Of a stretch of DNA of 64,000 nucleotides, positions 18,335 to 26,640 are shown piece after piece. Source of the DNA: Jeotgalicoccus saudimassiliensis (GTDB lineage: Bacteria; Bacillota; Bacilli; Staphylococcales; Salinicoccaceae); contig NZ_CCSE01000001.1 in assembly GCF_000756715.1 (NCBI RefSeq), forward strand, positions 1,828,001 to 1,892,000. Direction: 5' to 3'. The notes beneath the pieces were generated by a model that ran no database searches, was not told the DNA's origin, and saw only the letters and a program-made list of their open reading frames with translations. The position numbers were made by a program, and so were the translations under genes. The first letter of the stretch is position 1, and each line of letters opens with the position of its first letter.

Positions 18335-19204
18335 TTATTTGATTTTACCATCGGCATACGGAATGAACTCGCCGTATGCATATTCGCCGTTCTCGTTAAT
18401 GTACTCAACCTGACCGTATGTCCATACTCTGAAGGTTCCCGTTAAGCCGTGGTGATTGTTCGTGAAGGGGATTTCAAAATAACCTTCTTCATTCATTACC
18501 GGATCATCGAAGCTGATCAGAGATATATCGATGACATTTTTATCGTAATATGCGCGGATAAAATCCATCACATTCTCTTCGGTAACAACCTCAGTGTTGG
18601 ATGTATAAGCAGGATAAATCAGACTGACGTTATCATCTTCATCGCCCTCAACCGCGATGTAGAAGTTTGAATCCTCATCCGGCTGATACGTTAAAATACG
18701 TACGGTTGTGCCTGTATCTTCAGGCGCTAAATCCTGTGTCGGTTCACCGAAGGATTCAATGACCTCGTCGAGAGTAATATCCTCATCCGGCGTAATCAGA
18801 ATCTGAGTAACAGTTCCGTCCGGTTCAGCATATCTTACGCCGATATCGTTAAATACTTCGTCGACAGGAACATCATCTTCATCCGAAGGTTTCCCGAGTA
18901 CTCCCGCAACCTCATCTTTAGTCATGCCGCGCTCAATGCCGGCGTAACTGTTGTAATAATAGTTGTTCAGGTAATCTTTGTGGAAGTTTGGAGAGAGCAC
19001 ATCGACATTGCCGCTGCTGTCGTAAGCAGGGTCCAGTTCAGGTTCTTCAGGCTGCTCCTCTTTTTTTGAGGCATCTTCTTCCTTATTGGTTTCCTCTTCG
19101 GCAGTTTCTTCATCCTGAGTTTCCGGTTCAGGTTCGTCGAGCGGCTGGGCATTGCTGCAGGCAGCAAGAAGCAATATAAAAAACGATAAAATTAAAAAAC
19201 GCAT
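18335..19204 (-). CDS. Lipoprotein with acidic linker and BamE/SmpA-like motif
   Basis: 289 residues. The signal peptide ends in LLAAC (Cys16). A 45-residue linker, almost all Glu/Asp/Lys/Pro, spaces the domain from the membrane. From about residue 85 the sequence YAGIERGMTKDEVAGVLGKP has the helix-turn form seen in BamE/SmpA-type repeats (GMT..EV...LG.P); a second copy is weaker (ITLDEVIESFGEP). The C-terminal part is beta-rich. It is extracellular and membrane-tethered; role unknown, possibly cell-wall related. It has the same strand orientation as the two genes downstream. Confidence 0.7.
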   Translation of the reverse strand: MRFLILSFFILLLAACSNAQPLDEPEPETQDEETAEEETNKEEDASKKEEQPEEPELDPAYDSSGNVDVLSPNFHKDYLNNYYYNSYAGIERGMTKDEVAGVLGKPSDEDDVPVDEVFNDIGVRYAEPDGTVTQILITPDEDITLDEVIESFGEPTQDLAPEDTGTTVRILTYQPDEDSNFYIAVEGDEDDNVSLIYPAYTSNTEVVTEENVMDFIRAYYDKNVIDISLISFDDPVMNEEGYFEIPFTNNHHGLTGTFRVWTYGQVEYINENGEYAYGEFIPYADGKIK

Positions 19205-19321
19205 CAGAACACATCCTTCTTTTTAGTATCGGTGTGCAGGTAAATCAGTAAACGATTATCTTAATTAAATTATACCTTAAATATGTTAATGAGTTAAATC
19301 GGGGGAGGAGTGTGTTGTTGA

Positions 19322-19919
19322 AGTTCTATGAGCGCTCATCATAGAACTCCGCGGCGTTTAGAAAGTCTATGAGCGCTCATCATAGAACTCCGTAGCGTTT
19401 AGAAAGTCTATGAGCGCTCATCATAGAACTCCGCAACGTTTAGAAAGTCTATGAGCACTCTTCATAGAACTCCGCAGCATTTAGAAAGTCTATGAGCGCT
19501 CATCATAGAACTCCGCAACGTTTAGAAAGTCTATGAGCGCTCTTCATAGAACTCCGCAACGTTTAGAAAGTCTATGAGCGCTCTTCATAGAACTCCGTAG
19601 CGTTTAGAAAGTCTATGAGCGCTCATCATAGAACTCCGCAACGTTTAGAAAGTCTATGAGCACTCTTCATAGAACTTCGCATCGTTTAGAAAGTCTATGA
19701 GCGTTCTTCATAGAACTCCGCAGCGTTTAGAAAGTCTATGAGCGTTCATCATAGAACCCCGCAACGTTTAGAAAGTCTATGAGCGCTCATCATAGAACTC
19801 CGCAACGTTTAGAAAGTCTATGAGCGCTCATCATAGAACTTCGCATCGTTTAGAAAGTCTATGAACACTCTTCATAGAACTCCGTAACGTTTAGAAAGTC
19901 TATGAACACCTCTCATAGC
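19322..19919. repeat. Tandem array 4: fifteen units, exact 41 bp period
   Basis: TCTATGA recurs every 41 bases from 19325 to 19899 (15 starts, no deviation). Each unit contains TTCTATGA or TCTATGA, then GCGCTCA, then TCATAGAA: an inverted repeat around a core that is itself palindromic (TGAGCGCTCA). The unit is completed by CTCCGCAACGTTTAGAAAG. Variation is confined to a few positions (GCGCTC/GCACTC/GCGTTC; GCAACG/GTAGCG/GCATCG). It occupies the whole gap between the lipoprotein start and the ornithine cyclodeaminase terminator. No gene is seen in it. Confidence 0.97.
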
Positions 19920-19941
19920 AATCCCTTTTTATAATAAAAAC

Positions 19942-19976
19942 AAAAAAGACGAATCCTTCCGGATCCGCCTCCTTAA
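19942..19976 (-). terminator. Terminator of the cyclodeaminase gene
   Basis: On the minus strand GGCGGATCC / GGATTCGTC pair completely if G-U pairs are allowed, with a GGAA loop, followed by TTTTTT. Confidence 0.8.
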
Positions 19977-19990
19977 ATATCATTCAAAAT

Positions 19991-20932
19991 TTATGCGAAC
20001 ATCTTCATAACGCCGCCTGCGACTGCAAGGTCAAAGTACCCTGCGCCGACGCATTTGTAGATTGTGATGTCTGTATTGTTCTGGCGCAGGTAGCCCTGGT
20101 CGTATATATCAGCAAGTGTGCCTCTGATATCGTCCCAGCTGATGATGCCTGCTTCCACCGCATCGATCAGCTCGCCTGCTTCGTCTTTAATACCGTCCAT
20201 ATCATCGACATAGATATGATCGGCGCGCTTAATTGCTGCACGGTCCATTTCTTTCATCTCGTGTGTAAACGAACCGACACCGTTTACGTGCGTGCCTTCT
20301 TTAAGTAGTTCACCGTTGTAAACCGGCGTTTTGCTCTGCGTTGCACAGTTGATAATATCGCTTTGTTTAACGAGTTCGTCAACGTCTGCAATGACCTCAA
20401 TGTCTGCCCAGATACCAAAGTCTTCGAGACGTTTTTTAAACGCTTCTGCTTTTTCGGCAGTACGGTTAAACAGATAAATTCTCTGAATGTCACGTACTTC
20501 GACAACACCTAAAACCTGTTCGAATGCCATGTTTCCTGTCCCGATAACGCCTAATGTTTTCGCGTCATCGCGTGACAGTTTATCAGTGGCGATGGCAGTC
20601 ATCGCACCTGTACGGAGTCTCGTTAAGTACGAGGCATCCATCGTCGCCTTATGGGCGCCGTCTGTCAGGTCCGTAACTAAAATGTTCCCCTGTGTTGTCG
20701 GCAGGTTTTTATTCGTCGGGAAAATCGACACTGTTTTAATAATCGATACCTGCTGCGTTAAGCTGATGCACGGCATATACAGCATTGAGCTGTCTTTTCC
20801 GGCAGGCAGCACTGTGCGGATTGATTCGACGATCTTATCTTCATTGTAATCTTTTAAAATCGCGTTAACGTCTTTGATTGCGTGACTAATCTTATATTTT
20901 TCTTCTATTTCTTTGTCTGTCAGTGTAATCAA
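19991..20932 (-). CDS. Ornithine cyclodeaminase/mu-crystallin family protein
   Basis: About 313 residues from the TTG at 20932, which has TGGAGTG six bases upstream; a GTG at 20941 overlaps that site. The Rossmann motif VIGTGNMAF and the downstream YLFNRTAEKAEAF place it in the OCD/mu-crystallin NAD(P)-dependent family. Members include ornithine and lysine cyclodeaminases, alanine dehydrogenases and opine-type synthases such as SbnB; no feature picks one. Cytosolic. It follows an MFS symporter gene by about 20 bases on the same strand, so a shared role in uptake and metabolism of an amino or imino acid is inferred. Confidence 0.85.
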   Translation of the reverse strand: MITLTDKEIEEKYKISHAIKDVNAILKDYNEDKIVESIRTVLPAGKDSSMLYMPCISLTQQVSIIKTVSIFPTNKNLPTTQGNILVTDLTDGAHKATMDASYLTRLRTGAMTAIATDKLSRDDAKTLGVIGTGNMAFEQVLGVVEVRDIQRIYLFNRTAEKAEAFKKRLEDFGIWADIEVIADVDELVKQSDIINCATQSKTPVYNGELLKEGTHVNGVGSFTHEMKEMDRAAIKRADHIYVDDMDGIKDEAGELIDAVEAGIISWDDIRGTLADIYDQGYLRQNNTDITIYKCVGAGYFDLAVAGGVMKMFA

Positions 20933-20952
20933 TGTATTCACTCCATCTGGTA

Positions 20953-22263
20953 TTATTCGGCGTTCATTAATCTGTCTTCCTTATCCTGTGCGGATTCTCC
21001 ACGCATTGCGAATACTGCAATCAGTGACACAATTGCTGTCATAACAATGTACAGTGACACCGGAATGCTTGAACCATTGAACTGGTTCATCAGGAATTCA
21101 GCAATAAGCGGTGCAGAACCACCGGCAACTGCAGCACCGATCTGATAGCCGAGCGTAACTCCAGTATAACGTACTTCTTTACTGAATGATTCGGAGAACA
21201 TCGTGCCGAGTATTGCCGTAATCGGCGGCCAGATTACAACCAGTCCGATAAATGTTGCTAAAATAACGAGCATCGGTTCATGTGTATTCACGATAAAGAA
21301 ATACGGGAAGGCGTAAATCAGCATCGCCGTTGCCCCAATCAGGAACATCTTTCTCCGTCCGATTCTGTCGGACAGACTGCCCATAACCGGAATCATAATC
21401 GTCGTGAGCACAGATACCGCCATAATCGACAGCATCATAAACTCGAATGATACGTCGAGACTCGAGACACCGTAACCGACGATGAACGTTGTAAAGATAT
21501 AGAACGGTCCGGTTTCAACAAATTTAGCACCTGTCGTAATCAGTACTTCTTTCGGGTGCTTCTTAAAAATTTCAACGATCGGCAGACGTCTGACTTCGTT
21601 TTTTTCAGCTGCTTCTTTCTGCATCTGAACAAACGCCGGCGTTTCATCGAGACCTTTACGGATTAACAGGCCGACAACAACGAGCAGCAGACTGAAGATA
21701 AACGGAATTCTCCATCCCCATGCGAGAAACATTTCTTCAGGCATTGCCCATGTCAGCAGGAAGAAGAATCCGTAGGCGAGCACCAGCCCGATAGGAATAC
21801 CCATCTGCGGAAAACTTCCGAACAGCCCGCGCTGTTTTTTAGGCGCATATTCTGTTGCGAGGAGCAGGGCGCCGCCCCATTCTCCGCCGATGCCGAGCCC
21901 CTGAATCAATCTGAACAAGAGTAAGAGCAGCGGTGCTGCGATACCGATTTGCGCGTATGTAGGTAACAAGCCGATTCCGGCAGTTGCGAATCCCATTAAG
22001 CTTAAAGTAATAATTAATGTTTTCTTACGTCCGATTCTATCACCGATATGTGCAAAGATGACTCCCCCTAAAGGACGTATAAAGAATGACAATGCAAGAC
22101 CGAAATAGGCCAGAATCGTCGACAGGAACGCATCATCTGTAACGAAGAACTGCGTATTAAAAATAATACTTGCAACAGCTGCATACAGGAAAAAGTCGAA
22201 CCATTCAATCGATGAACCAATCAGACTTGCTGATAATACTTTTCTTCTTAACTTTTTATCCAT
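20953..22263 (-). CDS. MFS metabolite:H+ symporter (MHS family)
   Basis: 436 residues from the ATG at 22263, which has GGGGAGGT six bases upstream; the frame extends to 22299 without another ribosome site. It has twelve membrane helices. GSSIEWFDFFLYA at the first helix and HIGDRIGRKKTL between helices 2 and 3 are typical of the ProP/ShiA/KgtP group, proton-coupled importers of compatible solutes or organic acids. FIQGLGIGGEWGG-type sequence (here RLIQGLGIGGEWGG) confirms the family. It leads a two-gene unit with the cyclodeaminase; substrate not known. Confidence 0.9.
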   Translation of the reverse strand: MDKKLRRKVLSASLIGSSIEWFDFFLYAAVASIIFNTQFFVTDDAFLSTILAYFGLALSFFIRPLGGVIFAHIGDRIGRKKTLIITLSLMGFATAGIGLLPTYAQIGIAAPLLLLLFRLIQGLGIGGEWGGALLLATEYAPKKQRGLFGSFPQMGIPIGLVLAYGFFFLLTWAMPEEMFLAWGWRIPFIFSLLLVVVGLLIRKGLDETPAFVQMQKEAAEKNEVRRLPIVEIFKKHPKEVLITTGAKFVETGPFYIFTTFIVGYGVSSLDVSFEFMMLSIMAVSVLTTIMIPVMGSLSDRIGRRKMFLIGATAMLIYAFPYFFIVNTHEPMLVILATFIGLVVIWPPITAILGTMFSESFSKEVRYTGVTLGYQIGAAVAGGSAPLIAEFLMNQFNGSSIPVSLYIVMTAIVSLIAVFAMRGESAQDKEDRLMNAE

Positions 22264-22410
22264 AGTAAACCTCCCCTTTGTCTGGCTATAGATTAGCACA
22301 TATTAAAACTCATTGACATAAAAATTATAATATTCAGGAAATATAAAATGCTTAGTATAAGTTGATTTATTTTCAGAACTGGCTTAAAGTATATAAGTAG
22401 TCAATATTAC

Positions 22411-22482
22411 GATTCCGTAGCTCAGCGGGAGAGCGCTTCGTTGACATCGAAGAGGTCGGTGGTTCAATCCCACTCGGAATCA
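22411..22482 (+). tRNA. tRNA-Val (anticodon GAC)
   Basis: A 72-base cloverleaf: acceptor GATTCCG / CGGAATC with discriminator A, D arm with CTCAGCGGGAGAG, and anticodon stem CTTCG / CGAAG around TTGACAT (anticodon GAC). The T arm is GTGG / CCAC with TTCAATC. CCA is not encoded. A terminator follows at once. Confidence 0.95.
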
Positions 22483-22495
22483 TTAACTGTATAAA

Positions 22496-22532
22496 AGCTG
22501 TACGATGTTTTTACATCGTGCAGCTTTTTTTA
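22496..22532 (+). terminator. Terminator after tRNA-Val
   Basis: AGCTGTACGATGT / ACATCGTGCAGCT stem, followed by TTTTTT. Confidence 0.9.
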
Positions 22533-22593
22533 TTTGTCAGATTTACAATATTTGTTATATGCTTAAGTGAATGTAAGAGAGGGTAATTGTCAG

Positions 22594-22599
22594 TATAAT
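22594..22599 (+). promoter_or_regulatory. -10 element for the ABC exporter operon
   Basis: TATAAT lies 31 bases before the chosen GTG. A matching -35 is weak. The leader is short and holds the ribosome site AAGGTCGTGAT, which differs from the anti-SD complement at two positions. Confidence 0.45.
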
Positions 22600-22624
22600 T
22601 GTATACATAAAGGTCGTGATAACT

Positions 22625-23347
22625 GTGACTAAAATAATTGCTTCACTGCAGGATGCTGATAAAAAATTTTTCTTTAATCAGGTGCTGACTGATATTAATT
22701 TAACTGTTAAAGCCGGAGAAATAGTTGGACTGATCGGCCCGGAGGAATCCGGCAAGACAACGTGTATCCGCTGCCTGATTGGTATGGAAGATTTAACAGA
22801 CGGAAAAGCACATGTGCTGGATGAACAGATGCCGAAGCGGAAAATGCTGAGTAAGATTGGCTATATGGGCCAGGAAGCAGCAATTTACGGAACGATGACA
22901 GCGCATGAGAATATGGTGTTTTTCGGCAAACTGAAAAACCTTAAAGGACAAGAACTTAAAAGCGAAATCGATAAAAACCTCAAGCTGGTTGGACTGCATG
23001 AAACTGGGAGTAACAAGGTATCGAAGTTTTCAGGGGACATGAAGCGGAGACTGTCACTGGCTATTGCTTTGCTTGGCAGTCCTAAATTGATTGTGCTGGA
23101 TGAGCCCGGGGCAGGGATTAATCCAGAGCTGAGATTGTCGGTATGGAATCATCTGAGGACGCTCGCAGATGAAGATGCGGGCATTATCGCAGCAACTCAA
23201 GGGATGAGCGGAGTCGAACAATACGATAGAGTGGTGCTTCTTAATAAGGGCAGAATAGTGGCAGCAGGGCGGCCTGAAGCATTGATGAATGAATATAAAG
23301 CAGCTTCAATCGAAGAAGTGTTCATAAATATGGAGGCGGTTACATGA
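22625..23347 (+). CDS. ABC transporter ATP-binding protein (ABC-2 export type)
   Basis: 240 residues from the GTG at 22625, placed correctly after AAGGTCGTGAT; GTG at 22616 lies inside that site. Walker A is GPEESGKT (38-45), the Q-loop Gln is in YMGQEA (83) and Walker B is LIVLDEP (155-161). Two motifs are off consensus: the signature is FSGDM instead of LSGGQ/M (135-139), and the switch-loop position that is normally His reads ATQGM (Gln192). It pairs with the permease whose ATG overlaps its stop by four bases. It would energise export of a drug, lipid or polysaccharide. Confidence 0.88.
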   Translation: MTKIIASLQDADKKFFFNQVLTDINLTVKAGEIVGLIGPEESGKTTCIRCLIGMEDLTDGKAHVLDEQMPKRKMLSKIGYMGQEAAIYGTMTAHENMVFFGKLKNLKGQELKSEIDKNLKLVGLHETGSNKVSKFSGDMKRRLSLAIALLGSPKLIVLDEPGAGINPELRLSVWNHLRTLADEDAGIIAATQGMSGVEQYDRVVLLNKGRIVAAGRPEALMNEYKAASIEEVFINMEAVT

Positions 23348-24420
23348 CGGGGGTCGGGACAATTGCTGTGCAGACATTCAGGAGTATGCTTGGTAATGTT
23401 AAAATGCTGCTGTGGGTTCTGTTGGCGCCGCTCGTTGTCATTACGCTGATGTATCTGGTTTTTGATGTCAAAAATGAAACGGATATACGTATAGGCGTAC
23501 CGGATACGATGGACCCGACCTTTACAGAAGGACTGCCGGAAGATGTGGAAGTTCTGATCTATGAACTGACACCGGTGCTTGACACACTGCTCGATACCCA
23601 TGAACTGGACGCCTTTGCCAGCATGGAAGACAAGGGACTTAATGTCACTTATAAAAATGAAGACCCGCCGAAAACAGCTGCTGCAGAACAGGCGGTTGAG
23701 ACAGGTGTCCGTGCTGTGGAGGATGAAAGACTGAAGGGAATTATGGCAGCTCTGCCGGAAGAGGCCGAGATTCCGAAGATTGAAATTGAAACATCTTTTC
23801 TATACGGTGATTCAGCAAGTACGTATTTTGAAAAAATGTTCCCGATACTGACAGGTCTGGTTTTGTTTTTCTTTGTGCTGGTCTTTACCAGTATTACACT
23901 GTTTCGGGAACGCGTGTCAGGCACGCTGGAACGGGTGCTGGCAACGTCAATCAGACGGAGTGAGGTGATTCTCGGTTATTTAACGGGACTCGGTCTGTTT
24001 ATCCTGCTGGAAACAGTCCTGCTGGTGCTGTATTCGATTTACCTGCTGGATGTAACGATTGCCGGGAGTATGGTATGGGTGTTTGTCATTTATATACTGC
24101 TCTCATTCAGCGGTGCGGCAGCGGGTATGCTGATCGCGCTGCTGTCGAAAAGCGAAGTCCGTATGATGGTGCTGATTCTTTTAGTCACTGTGCCGCAGAT
24201 ATTTCTATCGGGATTAATTCCTTTTGACTATATTGGAGACTGGTTTAATAACATCGGCTATGGATTTCCGCTGAGATATGCGGGAGACGCGCTGACCGAA
24301 GTAATGATTAAAGGAAACAGCTGGTCGTATATTTGGAATGAACTGCTGGCTTTAGCACTGTTCATTATTGGCTTTACGGTGCTGAGTATTTTAGGGCTGA
24401 AGAAACACCGGAGAGTGTAA
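23344..24420 (+). CDS. ABC-2 type transporter permease
   Basis: 358 residues. The ATG overlaps the ATPase stop (ATGA). One N-terminal membrane helix, a 150-residue extracytoplasmic region (about 40-180, acidic, with KTAAAEQAVETGVRAVED), then five clustered helices form the standard ABC-2 (YhgE/DrrB/NodJ) layout. The segment ERVSGTLERVLATSIRRSEVILGY is the usual cytoplasmic coupling helix after helix 2. Together with the preceding ATPase it should form a dimeric exporter; substrate unknown. No further gene is needed for the unit. Confidence 0.88.
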   Translation: MTGVGTIAVQTFRSMLGNVKMLLWVLLAPLVVITLMYLVFDVKNETDIRIGVPDTMDPTFTEGLPEDVEVLIYELTPVLDTLLDTHELDAFASMEDKGLNVTYKNEDPPKTAAAEQAVETGVRAVEDERLKGIMAALPEEAEIPKIEIETSFLYGDSASTYFEKMFPILTGLVLFFFVLVFTSITLFRERVSGTLERVLATSIRRSEVILGYLTGLGLFILLETVLLVLYSIYLLDVTIAGSMVWVFVIYILLSFSGAAAGMLIALLSKSEVRMMVLILLVTVPQIFLSGLIPFDYIGDWFNNIGYGFPLRYAGDALTEVMIKGNSWSYIWNELLALALFIIGFTVLSILGLKKHRRV

Positions 24421-24442
24421 TCTTTATAAAAGGACTGATTGA

Positions 24443-24823
24443 ATGATAAAAAAACTGGCGAACGTCATGCTGTATGTGAAAGATATCGATATGGCGGTGG
24501 ACTTCTGGACGAATCAATTGGGCTTTACGGTGAAAGAAAAACTGGATCTGATGGAGAACTATAAAGGATATGAAGTGGCGCCGGATGCTGAATCAGAAAC
24601 GACGATCGTGATGTTTCCGTTGGAATTTATCGAGAAATACAGTCCGGAAGTGAGCAGGGAAACGCCGTCATTAATGTTTGAAGTGGAGAATATTGAAGCG
24701 GTGTATGAGGAGCTGAAAGAAAAAGGTGTCAATGTCGGAGAACTGGTGGAGATACCGGGGATGAAGACATTTAACTTTAACGACGGGCAGGAAAATTACT
24801 TTGCGGTGAGTGAAGCGGTTTGA
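24443..24823 (+). CDS. VOC/glyoxalase-fold protein
   Basis: 126 residues. Two beta-alpha-beta-beta-beta modules are seen: NVMLYVKDIDMAVDFWTNQLGF opens the first, and MFEVENIEAVYEELKEKGV the second. This layout is typical of bleomycin-resistance/dioxygenase-like proteins. Candidate metal ligands are not all evident (no leading His in strand 1), so catalytic activity is uncertain; a binding or resistance role is possible. It starts 22 bases after the permease gene and is followed 11 bases later by a GNAT gene, so it may belong to the same transcript. Confidence 0.8.
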   Translation: MIKKLANVMLYVKDIDMAVDFWTNQLGFTVKEKLDLMENYKGYEVAPDAESETTIVMFPLEFIEKYSPEVSRETPSLMFEVENIEAVYEELKEKGVNVGELVEIPGMKTFNFNDGQENYFAVSEAV

Positions 24824-24834
24824 TAGGGGACTGA

Positions 24835-25290
24835 ATGATGGTTGAATTTGTTGAGATAAATGAAGAGAACTATGAAGCGGTGTTGAAGCTGAAAGTGACA
24901 GACGAGCAGAACCAAGCCAAATTTATAGCACCGAATGTGAGATCGATTGCGGATGCGTATCTTTATAGAAAAGCAGGAGACGTGTTTCCGTATGCGGTGC
25001 AGGATGGTGAAACGGTGGTAGGATTTGTGCTGCTGGATGAAGACGAGGAAGAAAAAGAATTAATGATTTGGCGGATGATGGTGGATAAGGACCATCAGGG
25101 CAAAGGATACGGCAGAGCGATTGTGGAGAAAGTGATGAAGCAATTTGAAGCGGACAGCAGGTTTGATGTGCTCATTGCGGATTATGTTAAAGGCAATGAC
25201 GTGATGGGGAAACTGCTGGAGTCGCTTGGATTTGAATATGGAGAGTTTGATGAAGAGAATAATGAGTATGTGATGAAGTATAAATCATAA
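24835..25290 (+). CDS. GNAT-family N-acetyltransferase
   Basis: 151 residues, ATG preceded by AGGGGA (a second ATG at 24838 is also possible). The acetyl-CoA-binding motif A is MMVDKDHQGKGYGRAIVEKVM (Q/R-x-x-G-x-G/A pattern at HQGKGYGRA). Strands before and after it fit the GNAT fold. The resemblance is to spermidine/spermine-type acetyltransferases (PaiA/BltD class: DEQNQAKFIAPN near the N-terminus), so a polyamine or similar amine substrate is plausible. It is the last backbone gene before base composition falls sharply. Confidence 0.88.
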   Translation: MMVEFVEINEENYEAVLKLKVTDEQNQAKFIAPNVRSIADAYLYRKAGDVFPYAVQDGETVVGFVLLDEDEEEKELMIWRMMVDKDHQGKGYGRAIVEKVMKQFEADSRFDVLIADYVKGNDVMGKLLESLGFEYGEFDEENNEYVMKYKS

Positions 25291-25343
25291 GTTGCTATTT
25301 TATAATTACAAAAGATTAAGAGAGTTAGCATACTAGACTCGCA

Positions 25344-25380
25344 TTTGGGAATCAGACAAGATATTTCGTCTGATTCTCAA
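25344..25380 (-). terminator. Hairpin at island edge, probable terminator
   Basis: TTGGGAATCAGAC / GTCTGATTCTCAA stem with one mismatch, three bases after the stop of the minus-strand gene. The T tract is poor on both strands. Confidence 0.5.
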
Positions 25381-25382
25381 AT

Positions 25383-25739
25383 TTATTTATATTGATTTTT
25401 ACTATTCCTCTGAGGCTTCGTTTTTCTTAAGTAACCTTTTTTAATTGTTGAGTGTAACTGATTCTGAGGTGTGGAAAGTATTGTGTTTTTAATAAAATTG
25501 GAAGTGATTTTTTCGTACTCAATACTAAACGAGAATGAGGTGTTCTGAGATTTAATTGCCTTAATAACCTTGCTAATACTATTATGAATAGCATATTGAT
25601 ATATTATTAAATCACTTAAGGTATTAATCTCAAATTGTTCTATCAATTTAATATAATCTAAGAGTAATTTGGCTTCTTTTTTGGCTTGACTGTATGATTT
25701 CAAAGTATATATCCCCATTTTTCTATGAAGTAGAAACAT
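25383..25739 (-). CDS. Unknown small protein, divergent from a restriction gene
   Basis: 118 residues, ATG eight bases after GAGG. It has a helix-rich, Lys-rich sequence without signal peptide. The stretch SDLIIYQYAIHNSISKVIKAI could be a helix-turn-helix, and the C-terminus is very basic (KKGYLRKTKPQRNSKNQ), together suggesting nucleic-acid binding. I do not recognise the family. It is transcribed away from the BglII-like endonuclease gene with a 132-base gap, the position where control proteins of restriction systems often sit; this role is only inferred. Codon use is AT-rich like the island. Confidence 0.6.
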   Translation of the reverse strand: MFLLHRKMGIYTLKSYSQAKKEAKLLLDYIKLIEQFEINTLSDLIIYQYAIHNSISKVIKAIKSQNTSFSFSIEYEKITSNFIKNTILSTPQNQLHSTIKKGYLRKTKPQRNSKNQYK

Positions 25740-25871
25740 TTTTAATTCCTCTACTATTATAAATCTATAAAAAAATTACCTCAATAAATATTCCATATTA
25801 TTGGTAAATTTCGATAGAAAAATATTTACTCATGTTATAGTTGTATAAAATTTATAAAATATGGTGATAAT

Positions 25872-26555
25872 ATGCAGTTTATAATGAAATCTCACAGATA
25901 TGGATTAGAAATTGTAAATGATATGGACGGTGCTTCAGAGAAATTCGTAGAACTTTGTAATGTGTTAAAAAACATTTCAGAAAAAGATTTGATAAATGCA
26001 TATCAAACATTGAATAGTGGTAAAAGTTTAGCAAAAACTATTAATAAGTTAATAAAAAATCGTCTAACAAACTTAGGTTGGGAGACTGAGAGTCAAATAT
26101 TTAAAGATTCTAAATTAAATGCAACTACAAGAGATTGGCGTTTAGATTTTGTTTCACCACCTCATTTTTCTTTAGAGGTTGCATTTAATCACAGTTCAGC
26201 TACAACGGTAAATTTAATGAAACCAGTTTTGGCTTCTGAATTAAATCATGTAGAAAAGAAATTCCAAACTAACTTTGGAATAATAATTACAGTTACTAAG
26301 GACATGAAGAGAACAGGTGGTTTTGATAATGCAATTGGTACCTTTGAAGGATACTGTGAGCAATGTAAACCCCTAATGAACCAACTAACAATCCCAATGA
26401 TTATTATTGGAATTGAATCTCCAGAAACATTTGAAATAACGCATCGCAAAAAAGGAAATACAACGAAAGGGTTCATAAAACTACATAGCGGTACAGAACT
26501 GAAAATAGGTGAGTATATAAATGAAAATGGTGAGATTGTATCAAGTATTTTATAA
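25872..26555 (+). CDS. BglII/BstYI-like Type II restriction endonuclease
   Basis: 227 residues. A helical N-terminal part (1-90) is followed by a nuclease core: RDWRLDFVSPPHFSLEVAFNH has the D...(10)...E-x-A/Q arrangement seen in the BglII family, where Asp and Glu bind the metal. SELNHVEKK and FGIIITVTKDMKRTG then match the following helix and strand of that family (BglII has VRSELFHKS and VAIIITKGHMF). It should cut DNA at a short palindrome; BglII relatives recognise AGATCT or RGATCY, so a GATC-containing site is likely but not proven. The cytosine methyltransferase gene follows 70 bases later. Confidence 0.72.
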   Translation: MQFIMKSHRYGLEIVNDMDGASEKFVELCNVLKNISEKDLINAYQTLNSGKSLAKTINKLIKNRLTNLGWETESQIFKDSKLNATTRDWRLDFVSPPHFSLEVAFNHSSATTVNLMKPVLASELNHVEKKFQTNFGIIITVTKDMKRTGGFDNAIGTFEGYCEQCKPLMNQLTIPMIIIGIESPETFEITHRKKGNTTKGFIKLHSGTELKIGEYINENGEIVSSIL

Positions 26556-26574
26556 AGAACTTTAAACAATAAAG

Positions 26575-26603
26575 TTGATCCTAATCGGGCTCTATGGTAT
26601 AAT
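26575..26603 (+). promoter_or_regulatory. Strong promoter of the cytosine methyltransferase, with GATC in the -35
   Basis: TTGATC (26575-26580), 17 bases, then an extended TGGTATAAT (-10 at 26598-26603). The -35 box contains GATC and, with the next base, GATCC, the complement of GGATC, so the promoter carries the probable target sites of both restriction systems in the island. Confidence 0.65.
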
Positions 26604-26640
26604 TTTATAACATGAAAAGAGCGAGATGGAGGAGTTAATA

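Noticed and set aside
19322-19919. CRISPR array
   Set aside because: Whole units are conserved with no variable spacers, and no cas genes are seen. The same applies to the other four arrays.
12181-25304. 16-base identity AAGTTGCTATTTTATA at 12181 and 25289
   Set aside because: AT-rich, of a length expected to occur by chance about once in a window of this size. Taken as coincidence and not as attachment sites.
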